This document shows, piece after piece, positions 1 through 8,574 of a stretch of 64,000 nucleotides of DNA (its first letter is position 1; each line of letters opens with the position of its first letter). The notes under the pieces are model-generated. The model was given only the letters and a program-made list of their open reading frames with translations. It had not been told where the DNA came from and made no database searches. Where the stretch lies: the NCBI RefSeq assembly GCF_001678675.1, contig NZ_LZRN01000004.1, positions 102,210 through 166,209 on the forward strand, read 5' to 3'. The position numbers and the translations under genes are program-made. Source of the DNA: Gelidibacter algens (GTDB lineage: Bacteria > Bacteroidota > Bacteroidia > Flavobacteriales > Flavobacteriaceae).

Positions 1-999
1 TACGTTACAAACATTGCAAGATTGATCAATAACGGACATAAAAATTGCATTCCTATTATCGATAACTACGAGGAAATTGATTTGCTGTCTCAAGAAATTA
101 AAGGCAAATTCAATATCGGGATTCGAATTGCTTCAGAAGAGGAACCAAAGTTTGAGTTTTATACCTCACGTTTGGGGATTGGATATAAAAACATTCTTCC
201 ATTTTACAGAAACCAAGTTAAAGACAATAAAAAAGTAAAGCTGAAAATGCTTCACTTCTTTATCAATACTGGCATTCGTGATAATGCGTATTATTGGAAT
301 GAACTTTCTAAATGTTTAAAAGTGTATACCAATCTAAAACGCATCTGTCCATCTTTGGATAGTTTGAATATTGGTGGTGGTTTCCCGATCAAAAACTCCT
401 TAGCATTTGACTTCGACTATGAGTACATGGTTGATGAAATTATCAATCAAATCCAATTGTTCTGTGAGCAGGAAGAGGTAGATGTGCCAAACCTCTTTAC
501 AGAATTTGGCAGTTTTACTGTAGGTGAAAGTGGTGGTGCAATTTATGAGGTGTTATACCAAAAGCAACAGAATGACAGAGAAAAGTGGAACATGATCAAT
601 TCATCGTTCATTACGACGCTTCCAGATACATGGGCCATCAACAAACGCTTTGTCATGTTGCCAATTAACCGCTGGCATGATAGTTATGAGCGTGTCCTTT
701 TGGGTGGTTTGACCTGTGACAGTGATGATTATTACAATAGTGAGCAGCACATGAATGCTATTTACCTCCCTAAATACAATAAAGAAAAACCTTTGTATCT
801 TGGATTTTTCAATACCGGCGCATATCAAGAAACTATTGGCGGATTTGGTGGATTGCAGCATTGTTTGATACCTTCGCCAAAACATATCCTGATTGATAGA
901 GATGAAGATGGTAATTTAACGACCAAGATATTTAGTGAACAACAAAAGAGTGAAGACTTACTTAAAATTTTAGGATACAATAATCAGAGTGAAAGTTAA
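1..999 (+). CDS. speA: Arginine decarboxylase, C-terminal part (5' end outside window)
   Basis: The frame is open from base 1, so the start lies upstream of the window; about 332 residues are visible. The protein resembles the fold type III, PLP-dependent decarboxylases of arginine used for polyamine synthesis (arginine to agmatine plus CO2, cytoplasmic). The visible part has the glycine-rich phosphate-binding stretch LNIGGGFP and a late dimer-interface region with LGGLTCDSDD, where the CDSDD Cys/Asp pair is the usual substrate-contacting motif of this fold. Agmatinase follows 69 bp downstream on the same strand, which fits the arginine-agmatine-putrescine route. The PLP lysine would lie upstream of the window and is not visible. 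The family is clear; substrate is inferred from the agmatinase neighbour, and diaminopimelate or ornithine would be the alternatives. Confidence 0.85.
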   Translation, partial: YVTNIARLINNGHKNCIPIIDNYEEIDLLSQEIKGKFNIGIRIASEEEPKFEFYTSRLGIGYKNILPFYRNQVKDNKKVKLKMLHFFINTGIRDNAYYWNELSKCLKVYTNLKRICPSLDSLNIGGGFPIKNSLAFDFDYEYMVDEIINQIQLFCEQEEVDVPNLFTEFGSFTVGESGGAIYEVLYQKQQNDREKWNMINSSFITTLPDTWAINKRFVMLPINRWHDSYERVLLGGLTCDSDDYYNSEQHMNAIYLPKYNKEKPLYLGFFNTGAYQETIGGFGGLQHCLIPSPKHILIDRDEDGNLTTKIFSEQQKSEDLLKILGYNNQSES

Positions 1000-1068
1000 G
1001 AGATTCTGAAGACCTATAATATTTTATCAAGAAATGCATTTTACTTTTAAAATAATAATTTTTGCAAA

Positions 1069-2016
1069 ATGAACAGTAATATAACGTATGCAGGAATACC
1101 TGAGGAATATTCCAAATTAGATAATGCTAAAATCGTATTGATTCCTGTGCCTTATGATGGCACAAGTACGTGGCAAAAAGGAGCAGACCAAGGTCCGAAA
1201 GCTTTTTTGGATGCCTCAGAAAATATGGAGCTTTATGACATTGAAACGGAAACGGAAGTTTACAAACAAGGCATTTATCTTGCAGATGCCGTGACTGAAA
1301 ATGCGTCTCCTGAAAAAATGGTAGATGCTGTACACCAAACCGTCAAGAAATACATCACACGCAACAAGTTTGTAACGGCATTTGGGGGTGAGCATTCCAT
1401 CTCTATTGGTACCATTCGTGCTTTCAATGAGTGTTTTGATAATTTGACAGTACTTCAAATTGATGCACATGCTGATTTGCGTAAAGAGTATCAAGGTTCA
1501 AAATGCAACCACGCCTGTGCGGTTTATGAAGCAAGCCAAAACACTAATTTGATTCAAGTGGGCATCCGGAGTATGGATGTGATTGAAACAACGGTTATGG
1601 ACAAAGAAAAAACTTATTTTGCCCATGATATGGTCAATGATGAGTTTTGGATGGACAGTGCCATTGATCAAATGACAGACAACGTGTTTATTACTATTGA
1701 TTTGGATGCTTTTGATCCTTCCATTATGCCATCAACAGGAACACCAGAACCAGGTGGATTGCTGTGGTATGAAACCCTGGAATTTTTAAGAAAAGTCTTT
1801 GAAGAAAAAAATGTGGTAGGTTTTGATATTGTTGAACTTTGTCCAGATCCTAAAGAGAAATCATCAGATTTTCTTGCTGCAAAATTGTATTATAAAATGT
1901 TAAGCTATAAATTTTTGGACGACAATGTGGAAGATGGCTACGAAAGTAACTTTAACGAATCAGGAGGGCCAAGCATAAACAAATTTTCTAAATTCGATAA
2001 TGATGACGACAACTAA
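1069..2016 (+). CDS. speB: Agmatinase (ureohydrolase family)
   Basis: Hydrolyses agmatine to putrescine and urea in the cytoplasm. All three manganese-binding signatures of the arginase/agmatinase fold are visible: GGEHS (residues 106-110), DAHADLR (122-128) and the D-x-D-x-F-D-P-S block (211-218), followed by the family-typical STGTPEPGG. Length (315 aa) is normal. The ATG start sits just after the A/T-rich leader typical of the phylum. It lies between the decarboxylase and a deoxyhypusine-synthase-like gene, whose start overlaps this stop by 17 bp, so the two are probably translationally coupled. Arginase or formiminoglutamase activity cannot be excluded from motifs alone, but the context favours agmatine. 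Confidence 0.9.
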   Translation: MNSNITYAGIPEEYSKLDNAKIVLIPVPYDGTSTWQKGADQGPKAFLDASENMELYDIETETEVYKQGIYLADAVTENASPEKMVDAVHQTVKKYITRNKFVTAFGGEHSISIGTIRAFNECFDNLTVLQIDAHADLRKEYQGSKCNHACAVYEASQNTNLIQVGIRSMDVIETTVMDKEKTYFAHDMVNDEFWMDSAIDQMTDNVFITIDLDAFDPSIMPSTGTPEPGGLLWYETLEFLRKVFEEKNVVGFDIVELCPDPKEKSSDFLAAKLYYKMLSYKFLDDNVEDGYESNFNESGGPSINKFSKFDNDDDN

Positions 2017-2980
2017 GGGAGCTATTTCAAATTTTATTGAAAAATACTATCTTCATTTCAATGCGGCAGCATTGGTAGATGCTGCAAAAGGTTATGAAGC
2101 GCAATTAGCAAAAGGATCAAAAATGCTGGTGTCTTTAGCAGGAGCTATGAGTACTGCTGAAATTGGTAAAATATTTGCTGAAATAATTCGCCAAGATAAA
2201 GTACAGATTATTTCATGTACCGGAGCCAATCTTGAAGAAGATATCATGAACTTGGTAGCACATTCACATTACAAGCGTGTTCCCAATTACCGCGATTTGA
2301 CACCACAAGATGAGTGGGATTTATTGGAGAAAGGTTTGAACCGAGTTACAGACACTTGCATCCCGGAAGAGGAAGCTTTTAGACGTTTACAAAAACATAT
2401 TGTTAAAATCTGGAAAGATGCTGAGGCCAATGGTGAGCGCTTTTTCCCACATGAATTCATGTACAAAATGTTGTTGAGCGGAGTGCTTGAAGAACACTAT
2501 GAAATTGATATAAAAAATTCTTGGATGTATGCTGCAGCAGAGAAAAATTTACCTATAATTGTACCAGGTTGGGAAGACAGCACGATGGGTAATATTTTCG
2601 CCAGCTACGTTCTTAAAGGAGAATTGAAAGCAAGTACCATGAAATCTGGGATTGAATACATGACATTCTTGGCAGATTGGTACACAGATAATTCTGATAA
2701 TGGTATAGGTTTTTTCCAAATTGGTGGAGGGATTGCGGGAGATTTCCCAATATGTGTCGTTCCAATGTTATACCAAGATATGGAGCGTACAGATACGCCT
2801 TTCTGGAGTTATTTTTGCCAAATCAGCGATTCTACCACAAGTTACGGATCATATTCTGGAGCCGTTCCTAATGAAAAAATAACCTGGGGGAAATTAGATA
2901 TAGATACCCCAAAATTTATAATAGAAAGTGATGCTACCATTGTAGCGCCACTTATATTTGCCTACCTATTAGATATGTAA
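2000..2980 (+). CDS. Deoxyhypusine synthase-like protein (probable polyamine aminobutyltransferase)
   Basis: This belongs to the deoxyhypusine synthase family, NAD-dependent enzymes that move an aminobutyl group from one polyamine to an acceptor. The catalytic lysine context of the eukaryotic enzyme (SWGK) is preserved here as ITWGK, with Lys at about residue 298, after a GAVPNE segment; the glycine-rich IGGGIAGDFP NAD region is also present (241-250). Bacteria lack eIF5A, so true deoxyhypusine formation is unlikely. Family members in bacteria can act as homospermidine or related polyamine synthases, and the agmatinase just upstream would supply putrescine. Two ATGs are adjacent (2000 and 2003); either is possible. 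The fold assignment is strong; the acceptor substrate is inference. Confidence 0.85.
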   Translation: MMTTTKGAISNFIEKYYLHFNAAALVDAAKGYEAQLAKGSKMLVSLAGAMSTAEIGKIFAEIIRQDKVQIISCTGANLEEDIMNLVAHSHYKRVPNYRDLTPQDEWDLLEKGLNRVTDTCIPEEEAFRRLQKHIVKIWKDAEANGERFFPHEFMYKMLLSGVLEEHYEIDIKNSWMYAAAEKNLPIIVPGWEDSTMGNIFASYVLKGELKASTMKSGIEYMTFLADWYTDNSDNGIGFFQIGGGIAGDFPICVVPMLYQDMERTDTPFWSYFCQISDSTTSYGSYSGAVPNEKITWGKLDIDTPKFIIESDATIVAPLIFAYLLDM

Positions 2981-2982
2981 TT

Positions 2983-3333
2983 ATGAGTAACAAAAAAGAC
3001 AATCTAAAACGCGTTATCGTCGATTTTAAAAAATTGACGCCAGAGATTCTCTCGTTGTTGGTTGAAAAATATCCTGACGGTTATGATGATGATAATATCA
3101 TTACGTTCAAGAATGCCAATAATGAAATTGTAGATGCCGTTGAAGTTACCACACATGACACTAAGTATTTAGTGAAAGTGAGTACCAAACTTCAGGTGAC
3201 AATGGAGAATTATGATGAGGATGATTATGAAGATTTTGAGGGTGATGATCCAGAAGCGGTTCAAGACCCAGAATTGGGTGAGGATGATCCGCAAGTAGAA
3301 GTAGATGAGGAAGTAGATGAGGACGTAGATTAG
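2983..3333 (+). CDS. Small acidic protein, unknown function, polyamine operon
   Basis: A 116-residue protein starting 2 bp after the preceding stop, so surely co-transcribed. The N-terminal half looks folded (a helix with KKLTPEILSLLVEKYP, then a strand-rich part). The last 40 residues are almost all Asp/Glu with runs such as DEDDYEDFEGDD, giving a very low isoelectric point. There is no signal peptide or membrane segment. I do not recognise a named family. An acidic tail next to polyamine genes could bind polycations, but that is only a suggestion. A rho-independent terminator follows about 65 bp downstream, closing the operon. Confidence 0.8.
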   Translation: MSNKKDNLKRVIVDFKKLTPEILSLLVEKYPDGYDDDNIITFKNANNEIVDAVEVTTHDTKYLVKVSTKLQVTMENYDEDDYEDFEGDDPEAVQDPELGEDDPQVEVDEEVDEDVD

Positions 3334-3397
3334 TTATACATCAAAACTTAAATACATGACCTGTTAGCCTAGATCATAAAGTATTAATAATACAAAA

Positions 3398-3424
3398 GTT
3401 GCCTATACGTAGGCAGCTTTTTTT
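3398..3424 (+). terminator. Rho-independent terminator of the polyamine operon
   Basis: An 8-bp stem GTTGCCTA / TAGGCAGC with a TACG loop and one G-T wobble, followed by seven T residues. It lies about 65 bp after the acidic-protein stop and faces the plus strand. The remaining spacer up to 3603 holds only an imperfect inverted repeat (CATCATAT / ATATGATG, 3556-3591) just before the next gene. Confidence 0.85.
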
Positions 3425-3603
3425 GTTTAAAACATTTTGAAAGTAACTGAAATAAAGTTCAACAAAATTTAATTTACATCGATTAATAACGTAACTTTAA
3501 TTCACGAGCAAGTTTCTCGATGCGGAATTTTCCATAATATGTAGGCGGCAAAGCCCATCATATGATTAGAACACTTATTAATAATATGATGAAAAAATAA
3601 TCT

Positions 3604-4017
3604 ATGAAAACGCAATTTCATCTCGCTTTACCCTGTATTAGCATCAGCAAAACCCACGCGTTTTATAAAGATATTTTAGGTGCTCAAATTGGACGCTCCG
3701 CTGTTAAGTGGGTAGATGTTAATTTATTTGACCATCAAATTACCTTTACGGAGTGTGGGCCATTTAAATTTGAGTCCCAAAGTTACAATTTCAATGGTGA
3801 TATTTTACCGTCATTCCATTTTGGGGTAATTTTGCAAAAGGTAGAATGGGACAAGATGCTTGACCGTCTCAACTCTAAAAATACTCCTATAGTTGCACAG
3901 ATTAAATTTTTGGAGAGCAAAATCGGAGAGCATCATTCCTTTTTTATTAAAGACCCGAATAATTATACGGTAGAATTTAAATGTTTCAATACATCTTCTG
4001 AAGTTTTCAAATCTTAA
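3604..4017 (+). CDS. VOC (glyoxalase/dioxygenase fold) family protein
   Basis: A 137-residue protein with the paired beta-alpha-beta-beta-beta modules of the vicinal oxygen chelate superfamily. It shows a strand-opening FHLALPC segment, the TKDPNN-like IKDPNNYTVEFKCF C-terminal strand with a Glu metal-ligand candidate, and internal His residues at FDHQITF and SFHFGVIL. Such proteins bind a divalent metal and act as glyoxalases, isomerases, dioxygenases or drug-binding proteins. Substrate cannot be told from sequence. It is monocistronic, flanked by the terminator of the polyamine operon and a 140-bp spacer. The ATG at 3604 gives a normal family length. Confidence 0.8.
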   Translation: MKTQFHLALPCISISKTHAFYKDILGAQIGRSAVKWVDVNLFDHQITFTECGPFKFESQSYNFNGDILPSFHFGVILQKVEWDKMLDRLNSKNTPIVAQIKFLESKIGEHHSFFIKDPNNYTVEFKCFNTSSEVFKS

Positions 4018-4157
4018 ATGAGTAGATTCTTATAACCGTTACAACCAATTGAAATCCACGTGCAAACTACATAGAGATGGGATTGCTAAAAGCCAACGGA
4101 CTTGTTGTGGCCAATTTCCGAAAAACAATTATATACATTCTAATATAACAAATTACG

Positions 4158-4526
4158 ATGAAAACAAAATATATAACACTATTTCCCATGTTATGCCTCT
4201 TCTTAATGTCAGTTAAGCCACTGCCATCCAATATGGCGATAGTTCAAAAGAGTAGTCAAGAGTTGAAAATAGTGGGGGTTTATGACGGCCATGAAGGTTA
4301 TGGTTATAACTTTATAAGTACACACAAAGATGACGGGTCAGAATTTACCATGACCTTTCAAAAAGTTGATGAAGCAGTTATAAAAGAATATGATCTTGAT
4401 GCAGACTTGTTTCTAAATCAAAAATTTGAAGTCACCTATACATTAAAAACTGTGGTGACCAAAGATGAAAACGGATTTGATGATGAAAACGAGGTGTACA
4501 CAATAACACGCCTTAAAGCGTTGTAG
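4158..4526 (+). CDS. Small exported protein of unknown function
   Basis: A 122-residue protein with a short Lys-containing N-terminus and a hydrophobic stretch (residues 6-19) that looks like a Sec signal peptide, so the mature protein is probably periplasmic. The mature part is beta-rich and acidic (GHEGYGYNF, DENGFDDENE). No family is recognised. It is convergent with the glycosyltransferase gene at 4540, only 13 bp away, and its transcript ends at the hairpin at 4547-4576. The real-gene call rests on the signal peptide, codon use and a clean terminator. Confidence 0.7.
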   Translation: MKTKYITLFPMLCLFLMSVKPLPSNMAIVQKSSQELKIVGVYDGHEGYGYNFISTHKDDGSEFTMTFQKVDEAVIKEYDLDADLFLNQKFEVTYTLKTVVTKDENGFDDENEVYTITRLKAL

Positions 4527-4539
4527 CATTTACTTCACT

Positions 4540-5943
4540 TCATTTGAAAGACTGCCTTTTGGCGGTCTTTTTTTTTAATACTTCCCAGGCAAAAACAGAA
4601 TAGACCACAACGTATTCCAGTGCTATAATCCATAAATTTTCAGTGCTTTCTGTATTGGCATATGCCAAATAGCTCAAAATAACCATAAGGGACCAGACCA
4701 GAGGGAATTTGTAGTTGGTGAATACAGATAAAATTAAAAGTGTTGCTAAATACCAAGGATGGATGGTTGTAGATATAAAATAATATAAGGTTGCTGCAAG
4801 AAGCATGGATACGATAACGTGCTTTAAAGTGGTGTTTTGTCTGAAAAAAGTAAAGAGCAAAAGCATCACTATGGTCAGAATTGGAATGTATTTACCAATG
4901 ATGGCGATTTCATTATAACCTGTTACCCAATACCCAACCTCTCTGGCAACATAATACAGGCTGGCATTAAATTCAAAAGTGCTGAACCAAAGTTGCACGG
5001 TTTTCGAGTAATTGTTGACGAACTCTGAAGAATAGAATGGGGCAAATAAAATTAGGATGGTAAAGCCAATAAAGGAGTAAAACACTAATAGCTTTGTGAA
5101 ATTGAGTTCAGTTCTTTTTAAAATTGGATCATCTGTATTGGAGCTCTTATTGTTTTTTGTGAAGAATTGAAAAAATAGAGGTAAAAACAATAACGGAATT
5201 AATTTGACAGAAACCGAAAGCGCAAAAATTACGGCGGCTGTTTTCCATTTGTCCATATGCAAAAGATAAAGACTCAAAATCAGAAAGAAAATCATGATGC
5301 CTTCAAAATGTAAACTTCCCGTTAATTCAATAACGATGAAAGGATTTAAAATATACCAGAAGATATTGTGCACAGGCATTTTTAAGCGCTCTAGTAACTT
5401 CTTTCCAAAATAAAGGGTTCCAATGTCTGCAGCTATAATAAATATCCTAAATCCAATAGCAGTCCCTATAATGCTCTTGCCTGCAAAAAGCCCTGCAATG
5501 GCGAATATGAATTGTTTTATAGGTGGATAGTTAGTATAATGACTGCCGTTAAGCGCTCCCATTCCGTTGTAGAGTTCTTGGGCTTGCGCGATGGGAAACT
5601 TTCCCATCTCGATTAATGATTGCGGTGTGAATAAATAAGGATTCATGCCTTCAAGAATCATCCGTCCATCCCAAATAAAACGATAGAAATCTTGGGAAAG
5701 GGTTGGAGTTGCAAATAAGAACACGAATCTTAAGAGAATGGCAAAAAATACCAAAAGTTTAAAATTACCTGAATATGTTGTTACCAATTTATAAAACAAA
5801 GCAAACAACGCAGCATATAATATAAGGAGTTTAGTGTAGTCTGTTCTCACTAAATCATAGGCGAAAACCGCATAAAGAATAACACTTATCAGCGCTAATA
5901 AAATGGGTGTTCTATTTAATCTTAAAAATGTTGGATTGAACAT
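4540..5943 (-). CDS. Polytopic GT-C type glycosyltransferase (GT87/DUF2029-like mannosyltransferase)
   Basis: A 467-residue inner-membrane protein with about ten to eleven hydrophobic segments. The first extracytoplasmic loop carries QDFYRFIWDGRMILEGMNPY-type sequence, the acidic signature of polyprenyl-phosphate-sugar-dependent GT-C enzymes, followed by NYPPIKQF, another conserved loop motif in this group. It would move a sugar from a lipid-linked donor to a lipid or polymer on the outer face of the membrane. Two GT2 genes lie just behind it on the same strand; the smaller one (7714-8406) resembles enzymes that make polyprenyl-phosphate sugars, a plausible donor supplier. Donor, acceptor and product are not determinable here. 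A repeat-bearing 283-bp spacer separates it from the next gene. Confidence 0.75.
   Translation of the reverse strand: MFNPTFLRLNRTPILLALISVILYAVFAYDLVRTDYTKLLILYAALFALFYKLVTTYSGNFKLLVFFAILLRFVFLFATPTLSQDFYRFIWDGRMILEGMNPYLFTPQSLIEMGKFPIAQAQELYNGMGALNGSHYTNYPPIKQFIFAIAGLFAGKSIIGTAIGFRIFIIAADIGTLYFGKKLLERLKMPVHNIFWYILNPFIVIELTGSLHFEGIMIFFLILSLYLLHMDKWKTAAVIFALSVSVKLIPLLFLPLFFQFFTKNNKSSNTDDPILKRTELNFTKLLVFYSFIGFTILILFAPFYSSEFVNNYSKTVQLWFSTFEFNASLYYVAREVGYWVTGYNEIAIIGKYIPILTIVMLLLFTFFRQNTTLKHVIVSMLLAATLYYFISTTIHPWYLATLLILSVFTNYKFPLVWSLMVILSYLAYANTESTENLWIIALEYVVVYSVFAWEVLKKKTAKRQSFK
4547..4576 (+). terminator. Rho-independent terminator embedded in the 3' end of the convergent gene
   Basis: A 10-bp stem AAAGACTGCC / GGCGGTCTTT with a TTTT loop and one G-T pair, followed by a T-run, in plus orientation. 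It lies inside the last codons of the minus-strand glycosyltransferase, where it encodes the Lys/Arg-rich C-terminus. Minus-strand transcripts would lack a U-tract after the stem, so it works mainly for the plus-strand gene. Confidence 0.8.
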
Positions 5944-6065
5944 TGAATACTTTGTAAAGAACTAAATATTTACCTATTGTGATGAAATGATTGAAGCAGC
6001 AAGATAAGTTGTTTTCAGAATGCAATCTTAATAGTAGACTTTAAATCTTGAAGATTGACGGCTTT

Positions 6066-6211
6066 GCGTTAGGGATTAGAGCGGCATCCTTTTACATCAA
6101 CAGCTGCCCAATAAGGCAGCTGTTGATGTAAAAGATATAGCGGAAAGCCCGACCTTGAGCCTGCCATATTTTGTTGTTATGACCTTGTAGGTTTGGCGAA
6201 AGGAAACGCCC
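6066..6211 (+). repeat. Interspersed repeat, copy A, with 20-bp perfect variable stem-loop core
   Basis: A 146-bp element running from GCGTTAGGGATTAGAGCGGCATC to GAAAGGAAACGCCC. The core is a perfect 20-bp inverted repeat (6089-6108 and 6115-6134) with loop CAATAA. The right flank AAAAGATATAGCGGAAAGCC recurs in the copies at 19432-19493 and, in reverse, 19094-19243, while the core sequence is entirely different. It fills most of the spacer 5944-6226. Confidence 0.85.
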
Positions 6212-6226
6212 AAAACAATAATCCTA

Positions 6227-7717
6227 TTATACCTTTGAGGTCAATGATTTAAAGAACACATATCCAAAACCTACAAACAACATCAAGTGGAACGGGAACA
6301 ATCCAAAATCACCACCTTGATCGCCCACCACAAATGCGCTATATAATCCAAATGCAAAATAGAGCATCAGAGCGCCTTCAAAAATTACGTTCACTGATAT
6401 TTTCTTACGCAAATACTTATTGCCTTTCCATGTGTCTTTTAAAGAGCTGATATTAAATTTTGGTGTTCTGATAAATTCGCTGCGTTTGCCAATATGTCCT
6501 TCAATAACGGCAATGGAGTTATGGAGTGAAAAACCCATCGCTATTGAAAAGAAGGTAAAGAACAATACTACATAATTGAAGAAGTTTTTAAAACCTCTGC
6601 CATAAATCTCTTTGTACATCATCCAATAGCACACAAAAAATATGATGGTACTCAACACGAAAAAGCTCATAAAATAGAAATAGAACCTTAAATGAGCATA
6701 TTCATTTTTAATATAAAGCATTGGGATGCTTAACACAGCCACCAAAAATACATTCAAAAACATGGTACTGTTCAATAGGTGCAATACCCCATGAAGCTTT
6801 GTTTTTGCTGAAATGTTCTTAGATTTTAAGACGCGCCACATCATTTTTCTGAAATTCTCAGCACCACCTTTGTTCCAACGGAATTGTTGTGAACGGGCTG
6901 CGCTAATAACTACAGGTAATTCTGCTGGCGTTTCAACGTCTTCCAAATATTTAAATTTCCAGTTTTTAAGTTGGGCTCTATAGCTTAAATCCAAGTCTTC
7001 AGTAAGCGTATCGCCTTCCCAGTTACCCGCATCAATAATACAGGTTTTACGCCAAACTCCGGCGGTCCCATTAAAATTTATAAAGTGTCCTTTACTGTTT
7101 CGGCCAACTTGCTCTAAGGTAAAGTGTGCATCTAGAGCGAAAGCTTGAATTTTTGTAAGTGTTGAATAATTTCTGTTGATATGGCCCCAACGGGTTTGGA
7201 CCACACCAATATGCTCATCTTTGAAATAAGGAATAGTCTGTTTCAACCAGTTTGGTTTTGGTAAGAAATCAGCATCAAAAATGGCAATATACTCGCCTTT
7301 TGCAATTTTAAGACCTTCTTTTAGGGCGCCTGCTTTGTAGCCACTACGATCAGTTCTTCGGATATGTTTAATATCCAAACCTGTTTCTTTCAATTTTTCA
7401 ACATGTTGAAAGGTGGTCGTAACGGTTTCGTCAGTAGAATCATCAAGTACTTGAATTTCTAACTTATCTTTGGGATAATCCATCAAGGCGATATTCTCCA
7501 AAAGACGATCCATGACATACATTTCGTTGTAAACAGGAAGCTGGATGGTTACAAAAGGGACTTCATCTGGATTCGAAAAATCAAAAACTTCAGAGGTATC
7601 CTGTTTCTTTTTAGCAGTTAAATAATTATATAATAGATTTAGTTGCGCTAAGGAGTATACGAAAATAAGAAGGAGAGAAATTGTGTAAACAACTATTATT
7701 AAGGATTCTAATATCAT
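6227..7717 (-). CDS. Processive-type GT2 glycosyltransferase (cellulose synthase-like)
   Basis: A 496-residue membrane protein: one N-terminal transmembrane helix (residues 3-24), a cytosolic GT-A domain, then about four to five C-terminal helices. All catalytic signatures of the processive GT2 group are visible: DDST (92-95), DAD (148-150), TED (239-241) and QQFRW (277-281). Such enzymes polymerise or add beta-linked sugars from nucleotide sugars at the inner membrane; close relatives include synthases of glycolipids and beta-glucans. Its start overlaps the stop of the upstream GT2 gene by four bases (ATGA), so the two are translationally coupled. Without a PilZ domain or bcs partners it is probably not a cellulose synthase; a glucosyl- or mannosyl-lipid synthase is equally plausible. 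Confidence 0.85.
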   Translation of the reverse strand: MILESLIIVVYTISLLLIFVYSLAQLNLLYNYLTAKKKQDTSEVFDFSNPDEVPFVTIQLPVYNEMYVMDRLLENIALMDYPKDKLEIQVLDDSTDETVTTTFQHVEKLKETGLDIKHIRRTDRSGYKAGALKEGLKIAKGEYIAIFDADFLPKPNWLKQTIPYFKDEHIGVVQTRWGHINRNYSTLTKIQAFALDAHFTLEQVGRNSKGHFINFNGTAGVWRKTCIIDAGNWEGDTLTEDLDLSYRAQLKNWKFKYLEDVETPAELPVVISAARSQQFRWNKGGAENFRKMMWRVLKSKNISAKTKLHGVLHLLNSTMFLNVFLVAVLSIPMLYIKNEYAHLRFYFYFMSFFVLSTIIFFVCYWMMYKEIYGRGFKNFFNYVVLFFTFFSIAMGFSLHNSIAVIEGHIGKRSEFIRTPKFNISSLKDTWKGNKYLRKKISVNVIFEGALMLYFAFGLYSAFVVGDQGGDFGLFPFHLMLFVGFGYVFFKSLTSKV

Positions 7718-8406
7718 TTGTTAAAGCTATATTTAAAAATCCAACCTAGGATTTTTACGCCCGCAAAGATAGAACCTTTTATGGTTCCTGAAACTTTTGA
7801 GATACCAATTCTTTTTTTATATTTTACGGGTATCTCAATGTACGTTAAATTCTGCTTTATGGCCTTCAATTGCATTTCAATGGTCCAGCCATAAGTTTTG
7901 TCCTGCATCTGTAAATCAAGGAGTTTTTGATATTTAATGGCTCTAAACGGTCCCAAATCGGTGAATTTTGCGCCAAACAAAACCCGCATCAAAAAGGTGG
8001 CCAGCCAATTTCCAAAATGTTGTTGAGGCGTCATGGAGCCTTTTTCCTGTAAGCTTTTGACTCTTGCACCCACTACAAAATCGATATTATCTTCAAGTAT
8101 TGGCTGTACAATTGTTGTCAGTTCCTCCGGATAATCGCTATAGTCGCCATCCAAAAATACAATAATATCTGGTTTTTCAGATAAGGTAGAAACGTATGCC
8201 ATGCCCTTAAGACAAGCATAACCATAGCCCATTTGTTGCTCTAGCAGGACTGTGGCGCCTGCTTGTTTTGCCACTTCAGCTGTTTTATCAGTAGAGTTGT
8301 TGTTTACCACAATAACTTCACTAACAATTTTTGGAATCTCGTTAATGACGAGCGCTATGGAATCTGCTTCGTTATAGGCAGGAATGATGACTTTGATGTT
8401 GGGCAT
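7714..8406 (-). CDS. GT2 glycosyltransferase, polyprenyl-phosphate sugar synthase-like
   Basis: A GT-A domain protein of about 230 residues that starts with the strand IKVIIPAYNE and carries VVNNNSTDKT, FLDGDYSDYPEE (metal-binding DGD) and a C-terminal KYKKRIGISKVSG segment, like dolichyl/undecaprenyl-phosphate glucose or mannose synthases. No transmembrane helix is obvious, so it is probably membrane-peripheral. I take the ATG at 8406 as start because the frame upstream of it encodes a repeat-derived extension that has no family similarity (frame opens at 8484). It overlaps the following processive GT2 gene by four bases and would supply a lipid-linked sugar to the GT-C enzyme nearby; this link is inference. 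Confidence 0.8.
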   Translation of the reverse strand: MPNIKVIIPAYNEADSIALVINEIPKIVSEVIVVNNNSTDKTAEVAKQAGATVLLEQQMGYGYACLKGMAYVSTLSEKPDIIVFLDGDYSDYPEELTTIVQPILEDNIDFVVGARVKSLQEKGSMTPQQHFGNWLATFLMRVLFGAKFTDLGPFRAIKYQKLLDLQMQDKTYGWTIEMQLKAIKQNLTYIEIPVKYKKRIGISKVSGTIKGSIFAGVKILGWIFKYSFNK

Positions 8407-8457
8407 TGGCTGTTCTAATGAGGGTGCAAAAGTAACGTTGTTTTCTGGAAAATGTAT

Positions 8458-8557
8458 CACAGAGTAACACTGAGTTTTTCGCAAAGTCCCACGGAGAAAT
8501 TTGGTAGATTTAACACAACAATAAAATTCTCTGTGAGCCTCCGTGGTTCTCAGCGTG
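8458..8557. repeat. Imperfect inverted-repeat element of the CACAGAG/CCACGGAG type
   Basis: The spacer before the GT2 gene holds the arms CCACGGAG (8489-8496) and CTCCGTGG (8539-8546), nested within CACTGAG (8468-8474) and CTCAGCGTG (8549-8557). The wording resembles the CACGGAG/CACAGAG-rich intergenic repeats frequent in Bacteroidota. It fills the gap between the polyferredoxin gene and the glycosyltransferase start and forms the false N-terminal extension of the latter. Confidence 0.6.
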
Positions 8558-8574
8558 TCTAGGCGACATAACTA

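Noticed and set aside
8407..8484. 26-residue N-terminal extension of the small GT2 protein
   Set aside because: Encoded by repeat-type DNA (CACAGAG/CACGGAG) and lacking family similarity; start set at 8406.
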